Positions 36,681-45,690 of a stretch of 64,000 nt of DNA are shown here, one piece after another (positions within the stretch are counted from its first letter, which is position 1; every line of letters begins with the position of its first letter). Location of the stretch: positions 124,001 to 188,000 of the forward strand of contig NZ_PRLD01000005.1 in assembly GCF_003287405.1 (NCBI RefSeq), read 5' to 3'. Below the pieces are notes generated by a model, which worked only from the letters and a program-made list of their open reading frames with translations, did not search any database and had not been told where the DNA came from. Made by a program: the position numbers and the translations under genes. Source of the DNA: Faecalibacterium prausnitzii (GTDB taxonomy: Bacteria; Bacillota; Clostridia; Oscillospirales; Ruminococcaceae).

Positions 36681-37652
36681 ATGCGTGCAACTGCTGCAAA
36701 AAAGCAAAAACCGTTGAAGCGCCATCCCAGTAAACTGAAAAAGATGAGCGCCTACGCCATTCTGGCGATCATCCTCATCAGCATCATGGCGGTGCTGTTC
36801 GCCTTCCCGCTGTACTGGATCATCACCGGCTCCTTCAAGACCGGCGCCGCCATCAACGCCACCACCCCCGAGTGGTGGCCCAGCCAGTGGGTGCTGACCA
36901 ACTACCAGAAACTGTTTGCCGGGAAGCGTGCCCCGCTATGGCAGCTGGCTGTGCCCTTCGGCTCCAAGTTCAGCGCCAACGGCGAGCCTGTCTACTTCTC
37001 GGTGGGTCCCATGGCTCCCGCCGCCATCCGCTGGATGATCAACACCGTGTTCATGGCCGTTATGTCCATGATCCTTACCTGCCTGACCGCCGCCATGGCC
37101 GGTTATGCGCTGGCAAAAAAGCGCTTTGTGGGCCGCAAGCTGCTGTTCACCCTCATTGTCTGTGCCATGGCCCTGCCCAAGCAGGTCATCCTGATCCCCC
37201 TGCTGCGCGAGATGAGCGCACTGAACCTGTACAACACCATCTGGGCGGTCATTTTCCCCATCGTGGGCTGGCCGTTCGGCGTGTTCCTGATGAAGCAGTT
37301 CAGTGAGGGCATCCCCACCGAAATGCTGGAAGCTGCCCGCATCGACGGTGCCAGCGAGGCACGCACCTTTGTCAAGATCGTGCTGCCCATGGTCAAGCCC
37401 GGTATCGGCGCACTGGCCATCTTTACCTTCATCAACAGCTGGAACGATTACTTCATGCAGTTGATCATGCTGTCCAGCACCAGCAACCTGACCATCTCGC
37501 TGGGCATTGCAAAGCTGCAGGCAGAGAACAGCACCGACTTTGGCCTGATCATGGCAGGTGCTGCACTGGCTGCTGTGCCGATCATCATCATCTTCCTCAT
37601 CTTCCAGAAGTACTTCACCAAGGGCATCGCAATGGGTGCGGTTAAAGGCTAA
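36681..37652 (+). CDS. Carbohydrate ABC transporter permease 2
   Basis: A 323-residue MalG/UgpE-type permease with six membrane segments. The EAA motif reads EAARIDGASEARTFVKIVLP. AAGGAGG precedes the ATG. It completes the membrane part of the transporter. No ATP-binding subunit gene is in the cluster, so a shared ATPase of the MsmK/UgpC kind encoded elsewhere is probably used. Confidence 0.9.
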   Translation: MRATAAKKQKPLKRHPSKLKKMSAYAILAIILISIMAVLFAFPLYWIITGSFKTGAAINATTPEWWPSQWVLTNYQKLFAGKRAPLWQLAVPFGSKFSANGEPVYFSVGPMAPAAIRWMINTVFMAVMSMILTCLTAAMAGYALAKKRFVGRKLLFTLIVCAMALPKQVILIPLLREMSALNLYNTIWAVIFPIVGWPFGVFLMKQFSEGIPTEMLEAARIDGASEARTFVKIVLPMVKPGIGALAIFTFINSWNDYFMQLIMLSSTSNLTISLGIAKLQAENSTDFGLIMAGAALAAVPIIIIFLIFQKYFTKGIAMGAVKG

Positions 37653-37679
37653 AATTGCGACCGCGGCCTGCGGCCGAAA

Positions 37680-38060
37680 CAGGGAGCAATTTTTGGCGCA
37701 GCGGTCTGCAAGACGCGAGACCCGCCCAAGGGTCGAAGCGGATGCAGGGCACCGCAAGAGGGCGCTGATGCCGTTACCCGAACTGAAAAGCGTACGAGCT
37801 TGATGTACAGGGAGAAATTTTTGGCGCAGCGGTCTGCAAGACGCGAGACCCGCCCAAGGGTCGAAGCGGATGCAGGGCACCGCAAGAGGGCGCTGATGCC
37901 GTTACCCGAACTGAAAAGCGTACGAGCTTGATGTACAGGGAGAAATTTTTGGCGCAGCGGTCTGCAAGACGCGAGACCCGCCCAAGGGTCGAAGCGGATG
38001 CAGGGCACCGCAAGAGGGCGCTGATGCCGTTGCCCGAACTGAAAAGCGTACGAGCTTGAT
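37680..38060 (+). repeat. Three tandem 128-bp direct repeats
   Basis: Three consecutive copies with a period of exactly 128 bp (GGCGCAGCGG at 37695, 37823 and 37951). Copies 1 to 3 start at 37680, 37808 and 37936; the third ends a few bases short. They are nearly identical: copy 1 has C for A near its start, and copy 3 has one T-to-C-type change (TTGCCC for TTACCC). Each unit ends GTACGAGCTTGATGTAC, a near palindrome. The block fills the gap between the permease gene and nanA and has no ribosome site or plausible gene. Confidence 0.92.
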
Positions 38061-38096
38061 ACAACTTACAATTATAATTAAAGAAGGGCTTGAAAC

Positions 38097-39026
38097 ATGA
38101 AAGATATCAAAAAATATCAGGGTGTCATCCCTGCCTTTTACGCCTGCTATGACGCAGAGGGCAACATCTCGGTGGAGGGGGTCAAGGCGCTGACCCGCCA
38201 CCTGATCGCCAAGGGCGTCAAGGGCGTGTATGTGGGCGGCTCCTCCGGCGAGTGCATCTACCAGCACGTCGATGAGCGCAAGACGGTGCTGGAAGCCGTG
38301 ATGAGCGAAGCCAAGGGCAAGCTGACCGTCATTGCCCATGTCGGCTGCAACAACACCGCCGACAGCATGGAGCTGGCACGCCACGCCGAGAGCGTGGGCG
38401 TGGACGCCATTGCCTCCATCCCGCCCATCTACTTCCATCTGCCGGAATACGCCATTGCCAAGTACTGGAACGATATGTCCGCAGCCGCCCCGAACACTGA
38501 GTTCGTCATCTACAATATCCCGCAGCTGGCAGGCACGGCGCTGACTATGAGCCTGCTGAACGAGATGCTGAAGAACCCCAACGTGGTGGCTGTGAAGAAC
38601 AGCTCCATGCCCACGCAGGACATCCAGATGTTCAAGGATGCCGGCATCGCTGCCCGCGGCGAGGGGAACTTTGTGGTGTTCAACGGCCCGGACGAGCAGT
38701 TCGTTTCCGGCCGCGTCATCGGCGCAGACGGCGGCATCGGCGGCACCTACGCCGTGATGCCGGAGCTGTATCTGGCTATGAATGCCCATCTGGAAAAGGG
38801 CGAGATCGCAAAGGCCCGCGCCATCCAGTACGAAGCCAACCGCATCATCTACAAGATGTGCTCTGCCCACGGCAACCTGTATGCGGTGCAAAAGGAGATC
38901 CTGCGCCGGATGTACGGCTTGGAACTGGGCAGCGTGCGCGCCCCGATGCCCGGCCTGATCCCCGAGGATGAGCCCATCGTTGCCGAAGCACAGTCCATGA
39001 TCGAAGCCGCAATCGCAAAGCTGTAA
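38097..39026 (+). CDS. nanA: N-acetylneuraminate lyase
   Basis: DHDPS-family class I aldolase cleaving Neu5Ac to ManNAc and pyruvate. The carboxylate-binding motif is GGSSGE (47-52), the catalytic tyrosine Y139 in IYNIP and the Schiff-base lysine K167 in VAVKNSS. The length of 309 residues is normal. GAAGGG precedes the ATG. The nanE and nanK neighbours make sialic acid the likely substrate. Confidence 0.93.
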   Translation: MKDIKKYQGVIPAFYACYDAEGNISVEGVKALTRHLIAKGVKGVYVGGSSGECIYQHVDERKTVLEAVMSEAKGKLTVIAHVGCNNTADSMELARHAESVGVDAIASIPPIYFHLPEYAIAKYWNDMSAAAPNTEFVIYNIPQLAGTALTMSLLNEMLKNPNVVAVKNSSMPTQDIQMFKDAGIAARGEGNFVVFNGPDEQFVSGRVIGADGGIGGTYAVMPELYLAMNAHLEKGEIAKARAIQYEANRIIYKMCSAHGNLYAVQKEILRRMYGLELGSVRAPMPGLIPEDEPIVAEAQSMIEAAIAKL

Positions 39027-39028
39027 CA

Positions 39029-39086
39029 AAATAAAAGCGCCCCTCTCCGTCTCTTTTTCAGAGGGGAGGCGGGCGCTTCTTTTATT
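39029..39086 (+). terminator. Hairpin with T run between nanA and nanQ
   Basis: AATAAAAGCGCCC pairs with GGGCGCTTcTTTTATT around an inner CCCCTCTC/GAGGGG stem. It looks like an internal attenuator, because the downstream genes continue the same pathway. Confidence 0.75.
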
Positions 39087-39099
39087 GGAGGAAACGCAA

Positions 39100-39549
39100 A
39101 TGATCTGCGATACCCTGCAGCATCTGGTACGGTACAGGGGACTGCACCCCAACTTGGATACCGCCATTGACTATCTGCTGACCCACGACCTTGCCGCCCT
39201 GCCGCTGGGGCGCACCGAGGTGGACGGGGACAAGGTGTTCATCAACCTGATGGACGCCACCTTGCACCCGGACGCGGGCTACCACCCGGAGTACCACAAG
39301 CTTTATGCTGATTTACAGGTAGACCTTACCGGCAGCGAGGGCTGGGGCTACACCAATCTGCCCGGCGCGGAGATCGGGGAGTTTACCGGGGACTGCGGCT
39401 TTCAGGACAGTGCCAGCGTAGTAACCGGTGCACTGGGCGAGGGTCGATTTGTACTGTTCTTCCCGGAGGAACTGCATAAACCCGGCCTTGTACAGCACGG
39501 ATGCGTCAGCGTGCGCAAGGCAGTTGTCAAGATCAGAATGGAGGAGTAA
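39100..39549 (+). CDS. nanQ: YhcH/YjgK/YiaL family protein, probable N-acetylneuraminate anomerase
   Basis: A 149-residue cupin-like protein. In E. coli the homologue YhcH (NanQ) interconverts sialic acid anomers. Typical segments are LPLGRTEVDGDKVFINLMDA, HPEYHKLYADLQVDLTG and RFVLFFPEELHKPGL, which carry the metal-binding histidines and acids. ATG 39100 has GGAGG nine bases upstream. Its place between nanA and nanE supports the role. Confidence 0.85.
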   Translation: MICDTLQHLVRYRGLHPNLDTAIDYLLTHDLAALPLGRTEVDGDKVFINLMDATLHPDAGYHPEYHKLYADLQVDLTGSEGWGYTNLPGAEIGEFTGDCGFQDSASVVTGALGEGRFVLFFPEELHKPGLVQHGCVSVRKAVVKIRMEE

Positions 39550-39553
39550 GACC

Positions 39554-40258
39554 ATGGATAAGGAAAAGCTGTTTGCACAGATCAAGGGTGGGCTTATCGT
39601 GTCCTGTCAGGCACTGGAGCACGAGCCGCTGTATACCAAGGAGGGCGGCGTGATGCCCCTGATGGCGAAAGCTGCCGCCATGAGCGGCGCTGTGGGCATC
39701 CGCGCCAACACCGTGCGGGATATTACCCAGATCAAGCAGGTGGTGGACCTGCCGGTCATCGGCATCATCAAAAAGGACTACCCCGGCACGCCCATGTACA
39801 TCACCGTCACCATGAAGGAAGTGGACGAGCTGGTGGCCTGCGGGGTAGATATCCTTGCCGTGCAGGGCACCGGTGCGCTGCGCCCGGACGGTTCCACCTC
39901 GGCGCAGTTCATCCGCGCCATCAAGGCAAAGTACCCCGAACAGCTGGTGATGGCGGACTGCGATAACTTTGAAAACGCCATGCTCTGCGCCGAAGCCGGT
40001 GCCGACTTTGTGGGCACCACCATGCGCGGCTACACCCCCGAGACCACCGGCATTGACGATATCGACTTTGACTTCATCCGCAAGCTGTCCGCAGAGTGCC
40101 CGGCAAAGATCATTGCCGAGGGTCACATCCACTACCCGGAGCAGGCGGTCAAGGCGCTGGAAGCCGGTGCCTTTGCGCTGGTGGTGGGCGGTGCCATTAC
40201 CCGCCCGGCAGAGATCACCGCACGCTTTACCGGTGCCATCAACGCCGCAAAAAAATAA
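39554..40258 (+). CDS. nanE: N-acetylmannosamine-6-phosphate 2-epimerase
   Basis: TIM-barrel epimerase making GlcNAc-6-P. GGLIVSCQALEHEPLY at the start, IGIIKKDYPGT, and GFVGTTMRGYT-like DFVGTTMRGYTPET plus IIAEGHIHYPEQA identify NanE. The start ATG 39554 follows GGAGTAAG; it has 234 residues. It lies five bases after nanQ. Confidence 0.94.
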   Translation: MDKEKLFAQIKGGLIVSCQALEHEPLYTKEGGVMPLMAKAAAMSGAVGIRANTVRDITQIKQVVDLPVIGIIKKDYPGTPMYITVTMKEVDELVACGVDILAVQGTGALRPDGSTSAQFIRAIKAKYPEQLVMADCDNFENAMLCAEAGADFVGTTMRGYTPETTGIDDIDFDFIRKLSAECPAKIIAEGHIHYPEQAVKALEAGAFALVVGGAITRPAEITARFTGAINAAKK

Positions 40259-40276
40259 CACAGGGGAGTGCCTGCT

Positions 40277-41206
40277 ATGAAACACTATCTTGGTATCGAC
40301 ATCGGCGGCACAGCCGTCAAGCTGGGCATCGTGGACGAAGCCGGCATGGTGCTGGCGAAAGCTGAGGAGAGCGTAAGCTTTGACGGCTACCGCACCCCCA
40401 TCCTGACCACGGTGCTGAAAGCTGCACAAGCCTTCCTTGCCGCGCAGAGCGTCCCGGCGGAAAGCCTTGCGGGCATCGGCGTTTCTGCCACCGGGCAGAT
40501 CGACAGCCGCAAGGGCATCGTGGCGGGTACCTGCGGCAACCTGCCCAACTACATCGGCGCACCTATTAAAGCCGAGCTGGAAAAGACCTTTGGCCTGCCG
40601 GTCACGGTAGCCAACGACGCCAACTGCATGACGCTGGGCGAGGTGTGGGTCGGCGGTGCACAGGGCTATACGGACGTCATCGGCGTGACGCTGGGCACCG
40701 GCGTGGGCGGCGGCATCCTGACCGGCGGCCGCCTGCTGGAAGGCGCGCGGGGTCTGGGCGGCGAGCTGGGACACTACCGCACCCACGCGCTGGACGGCGT
40801 GGACTGCACCTGCGGCGCAAAGGGCTGCTGGGAGCGCTACGCCGCCACCACCGCACTGGTGCGCGCCGCGCAGGAGGAAAACCCGGCATGGAGGGATGGT
40901 CGTACCATCTTTGCCGCCGCTGAGACGGGCGACAAGACCGTGCTGGCGCTGCTGGACGCATGGACGGACGAGATCGCGCAGGGACTGGCGGGCATGGTGC
41001 ATATCTTTAACCCACAGCTGATTTTGATCGGCGGCGGCGTGTCTGCCCAGCAGAAGCTGCTCATCGACCCCATTGCCGCCAAGGTAAAGGCTGCAGTCAT
41101 GCCCGCCTTTGCCGAAGGGCTGGAAATTCGCGCCGCGCAGCTGCACAATAACGCCGGGATAGTGGGTGCTGTGTACTACTTCCGGCAGACGATGGAAAAG
41201 GAGTAA
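40277..41206 (+). CDS. nanK: ROK-family kinase, probable N-acetylmannosamine kinase
   Basis: A 309-residue ROK protein. GIDIGGTAVKLGIVDE is the ATP loop, TGVGGGILTGGRLLEGARGLGGELGH, here in parts, holds the sugar site, and the ROK zinc motif reads CTCGAKGCWE. ATG 40277 follows GGGGAG. Together with nanE it gives the phosphorylated intermediate from ManNAc. A glucokinase role is possible for a ROK protein but the context favours ManNAc. Confidence 0.88.
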   Translation: MKHYLGIDIGGTAVKLGIVDEAGMVLAKAEESVSFDGYRTPILTTVLKAAQAFLAAQSVPAESLAGIGVSATGQIDSRKGIVAGTCGNLPNYIGAPIKAELEKTFGLPVTVANDANCMTLGEVWVGGAQGYTDVIGVTLGTGVGGGILTGGRLLEGARGLGGELGHYRTHALDGVDCTCGAKGCWERYAATTALVRAAQEENPAWRDGRTIFAAAETGDKTVLALLDAWTDEIAQGLAGMVHIFNPQLILIGGGVSAQQKLLIDPIAAKVKAAVMPAFAEGLEIRAAQLHNNAGIVGAVYYFRQTMEKE

Positions 41207-41213
41207 TTTGGTT

Positions 41214-41852
41214 ATGAAAAAGCATATTCTCTGTCTGGGTGATTCCAACACCCACGGCTATTGCGCCGACCCCAACGACTGCGCCGACCACGGCATCCGC
41301 TTCAACGAGGACGAGCGCTGGACCTGCCGCCTGCAAAAGGCGCTGGGCGAAGAGTATCTGGTCACCGAGGAGGGACTTTCCGGCCGCACTACCGTGTTCG
41401 TGGACCCGCTGCATGAGTCCATGGATGCGCTGAGCGTGGCCTACGCCCTGCTCAAGAGCCATGAAGTCATCGACTTGCTGGTCATCATGCTGGGCACGAA
41501 TGACGTCAAGGAGCGCTTTGGTGCAAACGCTGCCTGCATCGGTGCGGGCATGGAGCGGCTGCTGCTCAAGGTCAAGAGCGTGGACTGCTGGGGCGGCAAG
41601 GCGCCTAACATTCTGGTGGTGGCACCGCCCTGCATCAAGGACGGCTTCCACGATGCCGTCATGGGCGCAGGCTGCGTGGAGAAATCCCGCGGGGTCGCCG
41701 AGCAGCTGCGCATCGTGGCCGAGCGGCAGGGCGTGCACTTTATGGACGCCGCCGAGTGCGAGTTCAACGAGGTGGACTTTATGCACCTGACCCGCAAGGG
41801 TCACGCCCGGCTGGCAGAGCTGCTGGGCGCAGAGGTGCCGAAGCTGGTCTGA
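41214..41852 (+). CDS. SGNH/GDSL hydrolase, probable sialic acid O-acetylesterase
   Basis: A 212-residue esterase. The nucleophile is S11 in CLGDSNTHG, the oxyanion asparagine is in MLGTNDVK, and the Asp/His pair is in DFMHLTRKGH near residue 195. No signal peptide, so it acts inside the cell. As the last gene of the nan cluster it may remove O-acetyl groups from imported sialic acids, like NanS; other esters cannot be excluded. AAAGGAG precedes the ATG. Confidence 0.82.
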   Translation: MKKHILCLGDSNTHGYCADPNDCADHGIRFNEDERWTCRLQKALGEEYLVTEEGLSGRTTVFVDPLHESMDALSVAYALLKSHEVIDLLVIMLGTNDVKERFGANAACIGAGMERLLLKVKSVDCWGGKAPNILVVAPPCIKDGFHDAVMGAGCVEKSRGVAEQLRIVAERQGVHFMDAAECEFNEVDFMHLTRKGHARLAELLGAEVPKLV

Positions 41853-41868
41853 GCAAAAAGATGTCAGA

Positions 41869-41910
41869 GCGATCCCGGAAGGTCTGCGGACTTTCCGGGA
41901 TCGCATTTTC
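41869..41910 (+). terminator. Terminator of the nan cluster
   Basis: GCGATCCCGGAA and TTCCGGGATCGC form a 12-bp stem followed by ATTTTC. Confidence 0.85.
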
Positions 41911-42002
41911 ATGTAAGCAGGGGAGAGAGCACGATTTCCGGGACAGCATGGAAAAGCCACGCGGCAAGCGCCGCTTTTTCCTCCATACTGCCGCCTTTTT
42001 TG

Positions 42003-42031
42003 TTGACAAGGCACCGGCTTGCTATTATAAT
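42003..42031 (+). promoter_or_regulatory. Promoter of greA-lysS
   Basis: TTGACA (42003-42008), 17-bp spacer, TATAAT (42026-42031): perfect consensus. Confidence 0.88.
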
Positions 42032-42111
42032 AGTGTAGTCAAAATGGCATTCCTGTGCGGCTTTGTGGCTGCGCGAAAGAAATACAGCTAATAACAAGGA
42101 GAGATTCTCAA

Positions 42112-42597
42112 ATGGCACAAGAGATCAAGATGTCCGCTGCCGGTCTGAAGGCAATGCAGGAGGAGCTGGAATACCTCAAAACTGTCCGCCGCAAGGAACT
42201 GGCTGAAGAAATCAAGGAAGCCCGCAGCCACGGCGACCTGTCTGAGAACAGCGAGTACGACGAGGCCAAAAATACGCAGGGTCTGGTGGAAAACCGCATC
42301 ACCGAGCTGGAGCAGACCATCAAGAACGCAGTTATAATCGACGAGAGCGAGCTGAGCGTGGATAACGTTTCCGTGGGTACTCACGTCACCATCCGCGAGA
42401 CCGGCGAGGACGAAGCCGAGGAATACGATATCGTGGGTCGCACCGAAGCTGACGCCTTCAACGGCAAGATCAGCGATGAGAGCCCCGTGGGCCACGCCCT
42501 GATGGGCAAGGCTGTGGGCGAAAAGGTCGAAGTGCTGCTGCCCACCGGCCAGACCGTGGAATACACCGTGCTGGCCATCACCCATTCTGCAAACTAA
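42112..42597 (+). CDS. greA: Transcription elongation factor GreA
   Basis: Rescues backtracked RNA polymerase by stimulating transcript cleavage. The N-terminal coiled coil holds the acidic tip SHGDLSENSEYDEAK, and the C-terminal domain includes ISDESPVGHALMGKAVGE. The length of 161 residues is normal. AAGGAGA precedes the ATG 42112. Twelve bases separate it from lysS, a pairing common in Firmicutes. Confidence 0.96.
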   Translation: MAQEIKMSAAGLKAMQEELEYLKTVRRKELAEEIKEARSHGDLSENSEYDEAKNTQGLVENRITELEQTIKNAVIIDESELSVDNVSVGTHVTIRETGEDEAEEYDIVGRTEADAFNGKISDESPVGHALMGKAVGEKVEVLLPTGQTVEYTVLAITHSAN

Positions 42598-42609
42598 GTA
42601 GGAGTAACC

Positions 42610-44121
42610 ATGGAAGAGCAAAAGAGAAACCCCGCTGCGGGTCTGTCCGAGAGCGAGCAGGTACAGGTGCGCCGCCAGAAGCTGGCCGACCTGCAGGCCG
42701 CCGGCAACGACCCCTTTACCCTGACCAAGTTCCCGCAGGACGCGTATTCTGCCGACCTGAAGGAAGAATTTAAGGAGCTGCCCAACGAGACCGACAGCGG
42801 CAAGCTGGTGGCACTGGCAGGCCGTATGATGTCCAAGCGCGTCATGGGCAAGGCAAGCTTTGCCCACCTGCGCGACGACAAGGGCGATATCCAGCTTTAT
42901 GTCCGCCGCGACGAGCTGGGTGACGAGGCCTACGCCGCCTTTAAAAAGCTGGACGTGGGCGATATCATCGGCGTGAAGGGCGAGGTGTTCCGCACCAAGA
43001 CCGGCGAGCTGAGCGTGCGCGCCACTGAGCTGACCCTGCTGGCAAAGAGCCTGCGCCCCCTGCCCGAGAAGTTCCACGGCCTGACCGATACCGAGATGCG
43101 TTACCGTCAGCGCTATGTGGACCTGATCGCAAACCCGGAGGTGAAGGACACCTTCATCAAACGCAGCCGCATCCTGAAGGAGATCCGCGCTTATCTGGAC
43201 GAGAAGGGCTTCTTGGAGGTGGATACCCCCATCCTGACCCCGTTCGAGATCGGTGCTTCCGCACGCCCCTTCTACACCCACCACAACACCCTGAACATGG
43301 ACATGGTGCTGCGCATCGAGACCGAGCTGTACCTCAAGCGCCTGATCGTGGGCGGCATGGATCGCGTGTACGAGGTGGGCCGTATCTTCCGCAACGAGGG
43401 CATGGACCCCAAGCACAACCCGGAGTTCACCACCATTGAGCTGTATCAGGCTTTTACCGATTTCCACGGCATGATGGATCTGGTGGAGGAGCTGTACAAG
43501 CGCCTTGCCCTCAAGATCTGCGGCAGTCTGGTCATCCCGTATCAGGGCAAGCAGATCGACATGAGCCACTGGGAGCGCCTGACCATGGTGGAAGCCGTGA
43601 AGAAGTATTCCGGCGTGGACTTCAACGACTGGCAGACCGATGCAGATGCCATCGCCGCCGCCAAGGCTCACAACGTGGAACTGCCCGAGGTGCCCACCAA
43701 GGGTGCCATTCTGGCCGAGTTCTTCGACGCCTTTGTGGAGGACAAGCTGATCCAGCCCACCTTCATCTACGATTACCCCGTGGAGATCAGCCCGCTGGCC
43801 AAGCGCAAGCCGGATGATCCCGCCTTCACCGAGCGCTTCGAGTATTTCATCGACTGCACCGAGTACGGCAACGCCTTCAGCGAGCTGAACGATCCTATCG
43901 ACCAGAAGGGCCGCTTCGAGCGTCAGGTGGCCGAGCGCAAGGCGCTGGAGCCCGAGTGCAAGGCACAGGTGGACTACGACTACGTCAACGCACTGGAGTA
44001 CGGCCTGCCCCCCACGGGCGGTCTGGGCTTCGGCGTGGATCGTCTGGTGATGCTGCTCACTGATAGCGCCTCCATCCGCGATGTGCTGCTGTTCCCCACG
44101 ATGAAGCCGATTGAGCAGTAA
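42610..44121 (+). CDS. lysS: Lysine--tRNA ligase (class II)
   Basis: Class II synthetase. An N-terminal OB-fold anticodon domain (about 55-150) precedes the catalytic core. Motif 1 lies around LEVDTPILTPFEIGASARPF, motif 2 around VYEVGRIFRNEGMDPKHNPE, and motif 3 around GLGFGVDRLVMLLTDS. The length of 503 residues is normal. The gene follows greA in the same unit. Confidence 0.97.
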   Translation: MEEQKRNPAAGLSESEQVQVRRQKLADLQAAGNDPFTLTKFPQDAYSADLKEEFKELPNETDSGKLVALAGRMMSKRVMGKASFAHLRDDKGDIQLYVRRDELGDEAYAAFKKLDVGDIIGVKGEVFRTKTGELSVRATELTLLAKSLRPLPEKFHGLTDTEMRYRQRYVDLIANPEVKDTFIKRSRILKEIRAYLDEKGFLEVDTPILTPFEIGASARPFYTHHNTLNMDMVLRIETELYLKRLIVGGMDRVYEVGRIFRNEGMDPKHNPEFTTIELYQAFTDFHGMMDLVEELYKRLALKICGSLVIPYQGKQIDMSHWERLTMVEAVKKYSGVDFNDWQTDADAIAAAKAHNVELPEVPTKGAILAEFFDAFVEDKLIQPTFIYDYPVEISPLAKRKPDDPAFTERFEYFIDCTEYGNAFSELNDPIDQKGRFERQVAERKALEPECKAQVDYDYVNALEYGLPPTGGLGFGVDRLVMLLTDSASIRDVLLFPTMKPIEQ

Positions 44122-44305
44122 AATGCAAAATTAAGGCGCAGATACGATGAAATTTTGAACGGATTTCAAGCAACATCTGCGGTACTACACCACAACTACA
44201 CCAATTTGGGGACGTTTTCCCGAAAAGGAGCCTTACAAAGCGGTGTGGTGTAAGAATCGAATAGGTGGATTGGTGTAGTAGGGACACCGAACCCGTAAAG
44301 ACGAA

Positions 44306-44346
44306 AAAGGCAGGTACACTGTGGAAACATGGTGTGCCTGCCTTTG
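44306..44346 (+). terminator. Terminator after lysS
   Basis: AAAGGCAGGTACAC and GTGTGCCTGCCTTT form the stem; TGTGCTT follows. Confidence 0.78.
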
Positions 44347-44394
44347 TGCTTATTATTGAAAGATAATACGAGAAAGTTGTGGAAAGAATGTTAC

Positions 44395-44422
44395 AAAAAA
44401 GTTCATCCGATGAACTTTTTTC
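44395..44422. terminator. Bidirectional terminator
   Basis: AAAAAAGTTCAT-ccg-ATGAACTTTTTT: a perfect short stem with A and T runs. It ends the minus-strand ABC exporter unit. Confidence 0.85.
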
Positions 44423-44436
44423 AGTAGCGTTTCCTT

Positions 44437-45690
44437 TTAAGCCACCTTGGTCTTTCGCAGATACCCCCATGCTGCCAATCCAACGAGCAGAACGATCTTG
44501 ATCGGTGCCGATGCCAGCAGTACATCTGCCTGAAAGAAGGCATACCCGCCTGCATAGAGAAAATCAAAGCTGATCATTTTATACAGCAATGCATTGGAAA
44601 GCCCAATGCCCCCTGCCGGAATCAGGGTGGACAGCCATTCTCCAAAGGAGCCCGGCACGACCATATAAACAATCAGCGGTGCCACCACACTGATCAGCGC
44701 CACAGACAAAGCGGTCAGGTTGTTCTTGGCCCATACGGATGCCATCAGCACAAAGGCCACCTCCGCAAAGAAGATCAGGAAGTTTGCCACCAGCATGACC
44801 CACTCCATCTGGCCAACGGTATACGGCGGCAGGCTGGTCACAGAAAACAGCCATTGCACGGAAGTTTGGGTACTTTCCCAGCCAAATAGAGCATTCGTGA
44901 CCAGGATCCACACCACGCCGCAGAGCAGATACGCCGCCCCTGTGATACTAAACGCCGCCGCTAGCTTTGCCGCTGCTAGCCGCAGACCGCCGTTTTTTGT
45001 GCACAGTTGGATGTCCTGAGCCCCGGTCTGTGCATCCGATGCAAACACCGGGGCTGCAATCACCGCGCACAGCAGGGTGAGCAGCAAGCTCAACAGGGTC
45101 TGGTAATCCATTGCGTCTGAACTGACCCCAAATGAATAGGTGAACGGTTTTTGTACAGCATCGAACTTTTTCTGTGCAATGGCCTGCGCCTGCTCATAGC
45201 CGGGCTTTCCGTCTTGTTCCAGCCAGATCACCGATTCCAGCCGTTTGGGGAGCTGGCTGTAAAAGTTCTGCATATCCTCTGCGGTCAGCCCCATCACGCC
45301 CGGTGCCATGCCGGTTTTCGGGTCGGCAAAGGCTTCCTTTGCGTTGTTCACAAGAGGCTGATACCGGGCAAGTTCTTTATAAAATACCTCGACCGGGATA
45401 TCGTTGATGGAGCTTGCATCATACTGCCGGTACACCCGCTGATAGGCTTCCAGTGCTTCCTGCATGACATCCGGCGTGATGGTACCGGATACCTGCTGCT
45501 CCTGCCGTTTCCGGATTGCTTTCAGACCCGTGTAACTTACTTTGTTTCCGCTGGCATCCAGTTCCGTCCAGCCGATAAAGGTCACCGGCAGATATGCCAT
45601 GACCACAGCCAGCACCAGCGCAATGGCCAGCAGAATAGCTGTCATACGAGTTTTGCACACACGTTTCAATTCCAAACGATACAGGTTCAT
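44437..45690 (-). CDS. ABC-2 type exporter membrane subunit
   Basis: A 417-residue membrane protein. The first helix is at about 17-35; a long extracytoplasmic segment (about 40-190) follows, then five or six helices in the C-terminal half, the layout of ABC-2 permeases with a large outer loop. The start ATG 45690 overlaps the ATPase stop (ATGA), so the longer upstream frame is rejected. Last gene of the ECF sigma unit. The substrate is unknown; peptides or lipids are typical for this kind of exporter. Confidence 0.82.
   Translation of the reverse strand: MNLYRLELKRVCKTRMTAILLAIALVLAVVMAYLPVTFIGWTELDASGNKVSYTGLKAIRKRQEQQVSGTITPDVMQEALEAYQRVYRQYDASSINDIPVEVFYKELARYQPLVNNAKEAFADPKTGMAPGVMGLTAEDMQNFYSQLPKRLESVIWLEQDGKPGYEQAQAIAQKKFDAVQKPFTYSFGVSSDAMDYQTLLSLLLTLLCAVIAAPVFASDAQTGAQDIQLCTKNGGLRLAAAKLAAAFSITGAAYLLCGVVWILVTNALFGWESTQTSVQWLFSVTSLPPYTVGQMEWVMLVANFLIFFAEVAFVLMASVWAKNNLTALSVALISVVAPLIVYMVVPGSFGEWLSTLIPAGGIGLSNALLYKMISFDFLYAGGYAFFQADVLLASAPIKIVLLVGLAAWGYLRKTKVA

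Larger units (their letters stand above)
44122..44436. other. Intergenic region after lysS
   Basis: No gene seen. It contains an inverted repeat ACTACACCAAT (44195-44205) / ATTGGTGTAGT (44269-44279), and two terminators. The repeat-rich part around TACACCAC and GTGTGGTGTA may be a remnant of a mobile element. Confidence 0.45.

Noticed and set aside
37680-38060. CRISPR array
   Set aside because: Units of 128 bp follow each other directly without unique spacers, and there are no cas genes.
37649-38064. Minus-strand frames over the 128-bp repeats that give a repeated peptide
   Set aside because: The repetition comes from the DNA repeats; there is no ribosome site and the frames run into adjacent genes.
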